Shown here: positions 1-9,900 of the stretch, piece by piece
Position numbering within the stretch: the stretch's first letter is position 1
Layout: the number at the start of each line of letters is the position of its first letter
Assembly (NCBI GenBank): GCA_002690445.1
Contig: NZER01000427.1
Location: forward strand, 1 to 16,989
Source of the DNA: Candidatus Pacearchaeota archaeon
Lineage (GTDB): Archaea; Nanoarchaeota; Nanoarchaeia; Pacearchaeales; GW2011-AR1
Direction: 5' to 3'
Length of the DNA: 16,989 nucleotides
Translations under genes and position numbers: made by a program
Notes under the pieces: model-generated
Database searches by the model: none
What the model saw: the letters and a program-made list of their open reading frames with translations, nothing else
What the model was told of the DNA's origin: nothing

Positions 1-189
1 TACTATAACTCCAGAGAGTTCACACCCGGAGAGAGCACAAGCGAAAGTCCGAGCAAAATCATGATCAAGAATTTGAAAGAAAGACTCTTGCCAAGTCCTG
101 CGGCTGGGCTTCTTCCGTGGTGGCAACGAGGCAAGATCCGGCCGAATCCTAATAATGCCGAAGGCACATTGTGTGATAAACCCGATTAG
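1..189 (+). CDS. 3' end of an unrecognised upstream phage gene (partial)
   Basis: An open frame enters from the left edge and ends at TAG 187-189, giving 62 C-terminal residues. The peptide is hydrophilic, then rich in proline and basic residues (for example LLPWWQRGKIRPNPNN near its end). I do not recognise it. An in-frame ATG at 61-63 could start a 42-residue protein, but no ribosome-binding site lies at a usable distance: the nearest purine run, GGAGAG at 29-34, is too far upstream. A continuing gene is therefore more likely. It is followed after 26 bases by the gp25-like gene, on the same strand. In P2 the gene before gpW encodes the spike gpV, and by position this could be a spike or hub gene, but nothing in these residues shows that. 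Confidence 0.6.
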   Translation, partial: YYNSREFTPGESTSESPSKIMIKNLKERLLPSPAAGLLPWWQRGKIRPNPNNAEGTLCDKPD

Positions 190-191
190 GA

Positions 192-199
192 TATAATTA
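192..199 (+). promoter_or_regulatory. Possible -10 element (TATAATTA) before the gp25-like gene
   Basis: The only clear gap in the left part of the window (190-215) holds TATAAT at 192-197. A weak -35-like TTGTGT lies at 169-174 with a 17-base spacer. The eight bases 192-199 also match seven of eight positions of the T4 late promoter TATAAATA. Against it, a start about seven bases downstream would fall at the ribosome-binding site (GAGAGGA, 202-208) and leave almost no leader. This is a weak candidate. Confidence 0.2.
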
Positions 200-215
200 C
201 TGAGAGGACGTAAAT

Positions 216-584
216 ATGGCTTCATTTGGTGTCGCACTGCCACTCACGAGAAATTCTGCTGATGGCTTCACTATGCTTAAGAACTTTAGAAAGGTGGCGA
301 AGCAAAATTTAAAAATGCTTATTCTGACGGCTCCGGGTGAGAGAGTGATGGAACCAAACTTTGGTGTGGGCTTAAGAAGGTTTTTATTTCAAAACTTTAG
401 TACTAGTATTTTTAGCGAGATGGAAAACAAGATTCGTGAGCAAGCGGCCATTTACCTGCCGGCTATTACCATCATTAGGGTGGTTTTTGATGCGGCAGAA
501 ATAGATCGGAATCAACTTGGAATTTCAATTAAATTCTCTATACCAGATATTGGAGCTAGTGAAATGTTAGAATTTACTATTTAA
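216..584 (+). CDS. Baseplate wedge protein, gp25 / P2 gpW family
   Basis: This is a 122-residue protein of the GPW/gp25 family, close in length to T4 gp25 (132 residues). In contractile phages and type VI secretion systems this subunit sits in the inner baseplate wedge, binds the gp6-like protein and links baseplate to sheath. The family core is visible: a helical N-terminal part (FTMLKNFRKVAKQNLKMLIL, 18-37) leads into the TAPGERVMEPNFGVGLRRFLF segment (about 38-58), with the GER and PNFG signature. A helix (about 65-78) and beta strands ending in a short hydrophobic C-terminus follow. The start is well defined: an in-frame TGA lies at 201-203, and GAGAGGA (202-208) precedes ATG 216 by seven bases. 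The next gene, gp6-like, is its expected partner and starts 16 bases after the stop. I am confident of the family; the exact interactions are inferred from homologues. Confidence 0.92.
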   Translation: MASFGVALPLTRNSADGFTMLKNFRKVAKQNLKMLILTAPGERVMEPNFGVGLRRFLFQNFSTSIFSEMENKIREQAAIYLPAITIIRVVFDAAEIDRNQLGISIKFSIPDIGASEMLEFTI

Positions 585-600
585 AAAAGAGGGATTTTTA

Positions 601-2397
601 ATGCCGAACGAACAAAAAAAGATATTACCCATCAACTATACAAGCCGTGAATTTGAAAGCATTCGCAACGACTTGATGGAGATAGCCGAAAGGTTTTACC
701 CAGATTCCTTTCAGGATTTTAGTGAGGCATCGTTTGGATCTCTAATGTTAGACGCAGTAGCTTATGTTGGCGATCAATTATCCTTTTACTTAGACTACAA
801 CGTTAATGAGTCTTTTTTAGATACAGCATATCAATTTAATAATATTCTCCGACATGGCCGTATTTTGGGATATAAGTATGATGGGCGCCCCTCCACATAT
901 GGGCAAGTGGCCCTGTATGTTATGATACCGGCTTCTCAAACGGCGCTAGGCCCAGATGCAGAATATATCCCTATTTTGAAAAAAGGCAGCCGGTTTACAT
1001 CAGAGACGGGCCTAAATTTTGTTTTAACCGACAATATAGATTTTGCCGATCCCATCAACCCGGTAGTGGTGGCACTGACCGACACTTCCACTGGAGCCCC
1101 CACTTATTATGCTATTAAGGCATATGGAAATGTGGTATCAGGATTCTTTTCACAAGAAACTGTTCCAGTGGGGAATTATGAAAGATTTAAGAGAGTTAAA
1201 TTAACTAGCGCCAATGTTTCGGAGATTATTGCCGTATATGATTCGGATGGTCACGAATACTTTGAGGTAGACTATCTTTCACAAGACATGGTTTATAAAG
1301 AATTGTCCAATGAAAACTATAAAGACGATAATGTACCTTCGATATTGAAGCCTTATCTTGTTTCCAGAAAGTTTATTGTTGAAAGAGATAGATTTAATAC
1401 TTATATTCAATTTGGAAGCGGTGAGACAGGACAGTCAGACGTTGTGGCAGATCCCCAAGCGGTTGCGATGGATGTATTTGGAAAAACATATGTCACAGAT
1501 ATTACTTTTGATCCGACCCGCTTAACCAAAAATAAAAGCTTAGGGATTGTCCCATCTAACACGACGTTGACTGTAGCTTATAGAGTTACTAATCCAACCA
1601 ACTCAAACGTTGCCTCTGGACAGTTAACTAAGGTTTCTAGCATGTCTTTGGAGTTTGCTAATATCGATAAGCTAAACACTGATAAGATTAAAGCAGTAGA
1701 AGAGAGCTTAGAGGTTGCGAACGAAACCCCTATTGTGGGAGATGTAACCAATGCGACATCTGGAGAGATTAAGCAACGGATATTTGACACCTTCCCAACG
1801 CAAAATAGAGCAGTTACACAGGCTGACTATGAAAATCTGACATATAGAATGCCACCCAAATTTGGTTCGTTAAAGAGATGTTCCGCACAACAAGATCCTA
1901 GCTCACAAAAAAGAAACCTTAATCTATATGTGATTTCTCAAGACAGTTTTGGAAAATTAGTTACCACCAACAATACTATTAAAAACAATTTAAAAACATG
2001 GCTAAACCAACATAGAATGATAAATGATACAATTGATATTCTAGATCCATATATTTTAAATTTAGGAATTGAATTTGTAATCAAGACCACCACAATGGCA
2101 GATAAATACACCACTCTAGACGCAGCGATTACAAAATTAAAAAACAAATTTGAAGTAGGATTTTTTATAGGGGAACAACTGTATATTAGCGATATTTATA
2201 AAGAATTAAAAGATGTACCCGGGATCTTAGATGTAGTGAAAGTAAAATTAACTAACAAAACCGGCGTTAATTATTCGGGAGCAACAATCGACATAAATAG
2301 AAATCTATCACCAGATGGAGATTATTTGGTTACCCCCAAGAACGCTATCATAGAGATTAAGTATCCTGAAACAGACATCAAAGGTAAAATGAGATAA
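601..2397 (+). CDS. Baseplate wedge protein, gp6 / BaseplateJ (P2 gpJ) family
   Basis: This 598-residue protein is similar in length to T4 gp6 (660) and longer than P2 gpJ. In the family it forms the wedge ring that holds the baseplate together and opens on contraction. The N-terminus (INYTSREFESIRNDL, 11-25) is followed by the conserved helical stretch with SFGSLMLDAVAYVGDQLSFYLDYN around 45-68. A beta-rich insertion occupies roughly 95-390. The BaseplateJ core follows at 399-413 (PTQNRAVTQADYENL), then a C-terminal alpha/beta domain with GEQLYISDIYKEL at about 524-536, which resembles the C-terminal domain of gpJ proteins. A good ribosome-binding site, GAGGG (589-593), lies seven bases before ATG 601. 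The stop TAA (2395-2397) shares its last base with the next ATG. The stretch encoding the C-terminal domain (about 1920-2220) is clearly AT-rich compared with the following gene. Confidence 0.9.
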   Translation: MPNEQKKILPINYTSREFESIRNDLMEIAERFYPDSFQDFSEASFGSLMLDAVAYVGDQLSFYLDYNVNESFLDTAYQFNNILRHGRILGYKYDGRPSTYGQVALYVMIPASQTALGPDAEYIPILKKGSRFTSETGLNFVLTDNIDFADPINPVVVALTDTSTGAPTYYAIKAYGNVVSGFFSQETVPVGNYERFKRVKLTSANVSEIIAVYDSDGHEYFEVDYLSQDMVYKELSNENYKDDNVPSILKPYLVSRKFIVERDRFNTYIQFGSGETGQSDVVADPQAVAMDVFGKTYVTDITFDPTRLTKNKSLGIVPSNTTLTVAYRVTNPTNSNVASGQLTKVSSMSLEFANIDKLNTDKIKAVEESLEVANETPIVGDVTNATSGEIKQRIFDTFPTQNRAVTQADYENLTYRMPPKFGSLKRCSAQQDPSSQKRNLNLYVISQDSFGKLVTTNNTIKNNLKTWLNQHRMINDTIDILDPYILNLGIEFVIKTTTMADKYTTLDAAITKLKNKFEVGFFIGEQLYISDIYKELKDVPGILDVVKVKLTNKTGVNYSGATIDINRNLSPDGDYLVTPKNAIIEIKYPETDIKGKMR

Positions 2398-3989
2398 TGG
2401 CATTTAAGAAATATGTAGCAAATGCAGACAACACAATTGTAAATGCATTTCAAGCAGATTTAACAACTCGCGGCACTGGCGCCAACATGGGGGAGGCGGA
2501 CGTTCTAGAGGTATTCTCAATTTATGGCCGTGAATCAACTAGTTCTGCAGAGCTTTCACGCATATTAATTAACTTTCCCGTCTCCACAATGAAATCTGAT
2601 AGAACATCCGGAGTCATCCCCGCTAGTGGCAGCGTTAGTTTTTACTTACGAATGTATAATGCCAAAACGTCCAAAACGGTTCCAAGAGATTATAAGTTAA
2701 TGGTCATACCAATATCTCAATCATGGCAAGAAGGCGACGGGCTCGATCTAGAAAACTATAGCGATCAGACAAAAGACGGAATTGGCTCCAACTGGTTAAA
2801 CGCAGCTGGTGGGACCACATGGCTTTCAGACGCGGGCGATAGCATTGTGGGCGGTTCTTATAAGACCGGCTCGGGTGTTAACATTTATTCTCAATCATTC
2901 TCCACCGGACTCGAAGATCTAGATGTCGATATCACCAGTCTAGTTGAAGGCTGGATGGAAGCCTCCAGCACCACAGGAAGCTATGGGGTTGGAATCCATC
3001 TCTCGGCCGCCTATGAAGCCTATTATTCTAGTTCTCTCGGAATTGGAATAGAAACAGGAAGCATATTAGATAATCGCGAGGGAGCAACCACCTCATATTA
3101 TACTAAACGATTTTTTGCTCGCGGCAGTCAATACTTTTTCAAGCGACCAAACATTCAAGCACGCTGGAATTCGGTAAAAAGAGATGATCGGGGCGATTTT
3201 TATTACAGCAGTTCATTAGCTCCATCCACGGACAACTTAAACACCCTTTATTTATATAACTATGTGCGTGGAAGACTCACCAATATTCCAGGAATCGGAT
3301 CCGGAGGCAAGATATACGTGTCTCTTTACTCTGGCTCAGCCGACAATTCGGCGCCTTCTGGCTCCAAACTTGTCCTTTCCATGGACGCAGGTACCGTCAC
3401 AAATGTCACAGGCGGCCACGTTTCCACCGGAATATATAGTTGTTCACTAGCACTTACTGCTGCCACCACCATAGTTAAGACCTTGTTTGATGTATGGCAC
3501 GACATCGAAGCGACCCACCCAACTAGAAGTACCAGCACCCAATACTTTACAGGTGCCATTACCCCACAAAGATATTTGGGCTTTAACCATGCGCTTGAGC
3601 CGGTATATTATATGAATATCACGAACTTGAAAGATTCTTACCGCTCTAACGAAAAGGCAAGACTTAACCTATATGTAAGAAACAAAAACTGGAATCCAAA
3701 CATCTACACCAAAGCAAACTCTAATCCTCCCAACACCTCTATCCCAAGCTCGTCCTATCGAGTGTTTAGATTATTGGACGCTTACGAAGCTGTTCCTTAT
3801 GGAACCGGTAGCGATTTCCACACAGGCCTTTCGTATGATGTGTCAGGCAATTATTTTGATTTTGATATGAATACCTTGGAAAGCGGCTATGCATATGCGT
3901 TTAAGTTTGCTTTCTATGATGCAGAGCTGAAAAGCTGGCTCGAACAAGATCAGGCCTTCAAGTTTAGAGTAGAGAGCTATGAGTATTAA
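2397..3989 (+). CDS. Putative baseplate/fibre-associated virion protein with DNRLRE-like N-terminal half
   Basis: The 530 residues look almost wholly beta-structured and carry no signal peptide or membrane segment. The first 200 resemble a DNRLRE/CBM96-type jelly roll: ADNTIVNAFQ near 9, an MGEADVLEVFSI strand followed by SRILINFPV (about 55), SWQEGDG (109-115), and LVEGWMEAS (182-190) followed by YGVGIHLS. Those are the tryptophan and strand positions I associate with that fold. The last 130 residues look like a second beta-sandwich (YRVFRLLDAYEAVPYGTGSD near 455). No catalytic residues can be named. The start is forced: TAA at 2385-2387 is in frame just upstream, and ATG 2397 overlaps the gp6-like stop by one base, with AAAGG at 2380-2384 as a weak ribosome-binding site. 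Lying between the gp6-like gene and the giant gene, it is probably a wedge-associated or receptor-binding structural protein. The fold is a tentative call; the role is inferred from position. Confidence 0.65.
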   Translation: MAFKKYVANADNTIVNAFQADLTTRGTGANMGEADVLEVFSIYGRESTSSAELSRILINFPVSTMKSDRTSGVIPASGSVSFYLRMYNAKTSKTVPRDYKLMVIPISQSWQEGDGLDLENYSDQTKDGIGSNWLNAAGGTTWLSDAGDSIVGGSYKTGSGVNIYSQSFSTGLEDLDVDITSLVEGWMEASSTTGSYGVGIHLSAAYEAYYSSSLGIGIETGSILDNREGATTSYYTKRFFARGSQYFFKRPNIQARWNSVKRDDRGDFYYSSSLAPSTDNLNTLYLYNYVRGRLTNIPGIGSGGKIYVSLYSGSADNSAPSGSKLVLSMDAGTVTNVTGGHVSTGIYSCSLALTAATTIVKTLFDVWHDIEATHPTRSTSTQYFTGAITPQRYLGFNHALEPVYYMNITNLKDSYRSNEKARLNLYVRNKNWNPNIYTKANSNPPNTSIPSSSYRVFRLLDAYEAVPYGTGSDFHTGLSYDVSGNYFDFDMNTLESGYAYAFKFAFYDAELKSWLEQDQAFKFRVESYEY

Positions 3990-6900
3990 AAAACTTTTTG
4001 ATTCAACAAATTCATCACGCAATTATCTCTCTGAACAAAATCAGAAAGAGGCATTCGAAGAAATTGAGTCAGCACGCAACCTAGAGCAGGTTCAGAAAAA
4101 GCAGCAACATTTCCTGCCTCAGATTGATTATTCTGAACCAGAAAAATTTGCTCGCTTTGGCTCTGCGTATCTTTATTATGATGCAGCTTTTACTAGAATA
4201 GTTGATTACTATCCTTATGATGGTTCTGACGCAGAGATAAATAAGTTTTATAATCAGTGCTTAGATATTGAAAAATATATCTTAGACACTCGTTATCCAC
4301 GAACTAACGGTTATGTGATATTAAGCTCTGATGGGTGGGGGACGCGCGACGGCAGCCTTACCTCTGATGGATATGGAAAGCCTTCATCCGGCGACCTAGA
4401 ACATATCACTTTCTATGGTGGTCCTGGCCTGGGGCCCACCGGTGGCGAATCATTAGCAGCAAAGAGCCCAAATCCCTACAATGACAAGTTTCAAAATGCC
4501 AATATTTATGACACAGACATCTACCAAACCGAAGGACTTCCAAGTGATTATGGAAAGGGAACTCGTGAATCAAACCTAAGAGCAAATTTTGGTGACGGGA
4601 TAACGGTTGAGTTTTGGTTAAAGACAGGCTCCTTAAGCCCCGCCACAACTACTCGCAGACAAGTCATCTTCGACATGTGGAACAATGAGGCATCCTCAAG
4701 TGTTGACTATGGGCGCCTAACTATTGCCATCACCGGCAGCGATGCCACAGGAAGCCCTTTCCTCATAACCGCACAATCTGGTGCCGCAGGTACGGGCATA
4801 ATAAGCTCATCAATCGGTCAAAATATTTCCGGAAGCAGCTTATCTAGTTGGCACCACTACGCCGTTTCTTTTTATAATTCTGGCAGTAATTTTGTTACAA
4901 AACTTTATGTAGATGGAACCTTAAATCACGAGAGTGCTTCATTATCTTTAAATCTTGGAGAGCTAAAATCCAAAAACACGAAGGGCCAACTCGGCGCCCT
5001 TTTGACAGCACCATCCGGCTCGGCGGTCGGGGGCGTCTTAGCATCAGCATATGAGAATGCTGGTAAATTAAGTGGTTCTCTGGACGAATTTAGATACTGG
5101 AAAGCCACCCGTACAGGTCAACAGATAGGCCGAGACTGGTTTACTCAGGTTAGAGGCGGCGCCAATACCGACATATCTAACACCACACTGGGAGTTTATT
5201 ATAAATTCAATGAGGGTATAACGGGCGTTAGTGCGACAGATTCGGTGGTGTTGGATTATGCCGGAAGAGTTTGTAATGGAACGTGGACTGGATATTCCAG
5301 CACGTCTCGGAATGTTGGTTCGGCTATTCTATCGGCTTCGGCCGCCATAAAAGAATACAAGGACCCAGTTATTCGAGATAATAATCCGCTCGTCACTTCC
5401 TTGAAAAAAGAATTGCTTGATAAGGGACAGTTTCACGACTACAACAATAACGCATCCTTTTTGAGTCTACTCCCGGGATGGATTTTAGATGATGAGGGGA
5501 CGTTAAGCACCTCCGATCTAAGAAAGCTAACACATATTGTTGGCGCTTATTTGGATAAACTCTATCTTCAAATCACCGAACTTCCCAAACTACGACAAAT
5601 ACATTATCCTAGCGCCTCGTACAAACCCTTCCCGTATGCGGAACATTTGCCACAATCATTAGGGTTGTATTCCCCAGAGCTTTTTATTGACGCTACGGTA
5701 ATGGAAAAATTTGCCAACAGAACTGACGTGGCTTTATTTGAAAACGATATTAGTGAAACCAAGAATCTAATTTATGCTAATCTTTACAACAACTTAACTA
5801 ATATCTTCAAGAGCAAGGGAACTGAAAAAGCGATTAGAAATGTTTTCCGCTGCTTTAATATCGATGACAGGCTGCTTAGACTTAACATTAACTCCAATAA
5901 TAATGAATTTACATTAAAAAACAACCTTCAGCAGCAGCTTCTATACAAAAATTGTATAAACCTTAATGAAAGAATCAATCGAAGTGGGGTTGTATATCAA
6001 AGACAAAACCCAAACAATCCTGAAACATTGGGATATATCTCTGGTAGTGAAGGTTTGGGCTACGAAGATCCATATGGGTTTACGGTAGAGACCGACGTTA
6101 TATTCCCATTTTACATGAAAAGCAACGACAAGTTCACGAGAGATTATAGGACAGTCTCGGTGTTTGGTATGCACACGGTCGACACAGGCTCTGCGGACTC
6201 AAAGACAGGTGCCGACACCACATTTGTTACAAATGATCTCGCCAACTTCCAGGTCCTGGCCGTTAAAGACAGCAATAGTTCCAAAAACTTATATTTTAAA
6301 TTAACATCTTCGAACTCACCGCACCCCTTTCCAGAACTTACAAGCAGCGTCTTCTTTGATGTTTATGACAACGAGCAATGGAATCTATCAGTACGGCTTA
6401 AGCCAGATAATTATCCTCTTACAAAAATTGTTAGTGGCGCTGCGGGAACTAGCCCATCTTATGCAACGGCATCAGCCTATGATCTAGTTTTTCATGGAAT
6501 AAATACCTTATCAACCAAAGCTCAAAAGAAGTTTACACTAACAGCTTCGGTGAGCGCATCGGCCGCACGAGCTTTCCTGGGGGCAGCCAAAAGACTTTAC
6601 CTCGGTGCCCAGAGAACAAACTTAACTGGAACAGTCCTTAGCTATTCGGACATCATGCTGGTAAATACCAAATATTGGACTCGATATCTCACAGATAATG
6701 ACATCTTACAGCATGCATTGGATATCGAAAATGTAGGAATTTCTGGTTCCAATCAACATATTTCTCCACTAGCTACCGGCAGCAGTAATTTAGATCTGTT
6801 AAATTCACAGACATTAGCACTGAATTGGAACTTTGGGAATGTGACAGGATCCGATGCTACGGGCAATTTCTATGTACAAGACTTTAGCTCTGGCTCCGGA

Positions 6901-9900
6901 GAGATGCGCAATAACTTCGGGTGGCTTGGAAAGATAACGGGATATCAGCACTCAGGATATGGCAATAAGCTGCCGGCATCATCGACAACTGTAGTTGAGA
7001 AGCGCCCACTCAATACATATAGATTCATAAGTCCAGAACAAGTGGTTTCATCTGATATGGTGCAAATATTCTCTGAAGAAGATTTACTTTATCCTAATCT
7101 CCGAAGAGAAGAGATCGTCCCCAATTATGTTTATACAATAGAAAAGAGCCTTTACAATGCCATTTCTGAAGAGATGTTGGATTTCCTGGCCGGCGCCGTT
7201 GATTTTAATGATGTTATAGGCGCTCCTGTAAACCGATATCGCCACAGATACAAAGCGCTAGAAAAATTACGAGAAGTATTCTTTAGAAGAGTGACTAGAG
7301 TAGCGGACGTAGAAAAATATGTGGAATACTATAAATGGTTTGATGACGCATTAACCAGCATTATCGGGCAATTGGTTCCCGCATCAGCAGAATTTGTGGA
7401 TGACGTATTGAATGTTGTCGAAAGTCATGTCCTAGAACGAAATAAGTATAAAACACCCTTCCCAACCTTAGATTATCATGAAGTGGAGGCCGATAACTTT
7501 ATGCATGGCATCATGGAAAAGCTCTATCCATGGCCCGAAGGGGGAAGCTCGATCCCCGCCTCGCCCAGGCCGACAGACAGACATAAAGTATTCTGGCAGG
7601 AACGCGCGTTAAGAACATCTTCCGAAATAACTTCGGGTGATTCGATAGTAGATGAGCAAAGAAACAAGCTCATGAAAGTAATTTGGAGCGCCCCGCGGAT
7701 GTCCGCTAGTTTCCCAACGTTTTCCACTGTTGACGGCGTTCAATATAAGGCGCGCCAAGACATACTAAGACAATTTGCACAGCTTTATAAGTTTGATGCT
7801 AAAAGATACAGCATAATCAAAGGTGGAGTAAACTTCCCGGTCCACAAAAATCTAGAATATGCCCTAACAGCGTTAAAGCCCGCCGGCCCGGTTAACTCAG
7901 ACAATAATGGTTTTGTTCCTCAGAATGTGTTGCTGGCTCTAAGAAAGGACATGGTTGAAACTCAAGATATCATCGACATCGACAAGCCTCCAAACGCCAT
8001 CAACAAAGAACACAAAGTATTCAAAGTTCAACATGGCCGCGACTGGGAAGATGGATTAGGATATAAGAACGTTAAATCCACCATGGCATTCCCCTTCAAT
8101 ATCATGAGTTCGTCCGTTAGAACGGGGTTCAATAAGAATGTGGTTGAACGCGTCACCGGCGGAATTGAGATTACCAACATACACAATGATGTATACGGGC
8201 CCGATTACGACAAGCCGATGCAGGGACCATTTACTGAATATGCAGTAGGCGGCCATCAATCACGTCACGTGCCGTTAAACAAAAGCGGATCCGGCAAAGG
8301 AACAACATATAAAGGTCTAGACAACTATCTCACTCGCCCAGAGGCATGGAAAATATTGTTGGGTACGTGTGTCCTCAGTCCTTCTGGCGCTATTGGAATG
8401 GTGGGCCCCGATTATCCATGGCCCGAAGCCAACGAACTAGGTATGAGGCCCTATCCTGTTACGGGATCTCAAAATGCTGTATATTATCGCGATTTCATTG
8501 CGAAAAGACCGGTAAACATTCGCAACATTCTAATGACAACTGGGTCAACGGTGCTGGGTAACTATACCAAGAATTATCAAATACTTAACTCCTTTGGTGC
8601 ATACGCCAACCCCCGCAATTTTGTGGAGAATCAGCCGACCTTACCCGACGTTACTTTCGAAGCTCCACATAAATTCACGACGCAAGGAAGAACGATCCTA
8701 GACATTCATAGAACAGAGGAAGGCCACTTCCAGTTTATGCCGGAATATTCCCTGGACTATCTGCAGAATACAAAACCAAACGATACTATTATTACAACGC
8801 GTATGACCACCGCACCCGGAATTGAAACAGAAACCGCCGGTTATAAGGACTTCAGATCTAATGAATTTTCAGTTTATAACATTATCAACTATCGCAACCT
8901 AACGGTGATTAAGCCCTCTCAGGGGCCCTCTGGAAGCATTTCAGAACCTACTGGCACCGGTACCCCCGGAATTCGGGTCTCCGATATACACGGGAAGGAT
9001 TACGGCCTCACTTCCTTGCTGGCACGTCACTCTGCTAGATTTGGCCGTGACTCTCTGTTTATGACAGGCACCTCAGCCGCAACCAACGGCCCAGGAGCCT
9101 CCTATGATCAGCTTCCGAGTTTCCAAAAGGTTCACAGAAATAACCTTTGTAGAATAAAGGCATCTTATACATATGATTCAGTAGTAGACGGTAATGGCAA
9201 CGTCACAGATGTGACCGAAAACATCACTTATACCACCGCATCTGTTTATGACAACTTTAACGTTCAACATCAAATCCCTCGGTCTGACCGGCAATATCAA
9301 TGGATTAATAATTCTATAGTGAGTCCAGACGATATTCGATACTGCGGATATCAAAATACCCTTACTAGGAATAGGATGCCGTTTTATACAAGCTCCGCTG
9401 GCTTGCTCCCTTACTTTAGCTTTGTCACAGAGAGTGGCGTTAGGACTGGATTTCTCAATAGCAGCACGGCTCCAGCCGGCTGGCCGGTATATTTGACCGG
9501 CGGCGTACAGCCTACGAATCGATTGAATACCTTAACTCTTGACGCTGTAACGGGGGAGATTAACACAGTAGGTTTCGTGTCGCCGGCACCCATAAGTTCT
9601 TATTTAAATACTGCTCTTAACCCGGCACTTACGGCCTCGAATATTCAAGCAAATTATCTCAACTTATTGCTTACCAGACGACAGGCAACATATGGTTGGA
9701 CATGGCTACAGACACGTGGAAGAAATCATCCAATTTTGGTTGATGAACAGAAGAGTATAACCTTATCGGCAATTACGGGTGCGAATGTTCTTACTCACTT
9801 TAGATTGCCGCCTCTTTCATTAAAGGGCCGAACCTCAATGCTTAATTTTGAGGCGCCCATAGTGTCAACGTTCCACGAAGGCAATACTAACAACATCACC

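Noticed and set aside
1..189. Possible structured RNA in the left-edge stretch, with short GC-rich complementary pieces near 139-165
   Set aside because: The complementary segments are too short and imperfect, and an open frame ending in TAG explains the sequence better.
4230..4240. GATAAATA, similar to the T4 late promoter octamer; a similar string lies near 15086
   Set aside because: Both lie inside coding frames away from gene starts, and such AT-rich octamers are expected by chance in this sequence.
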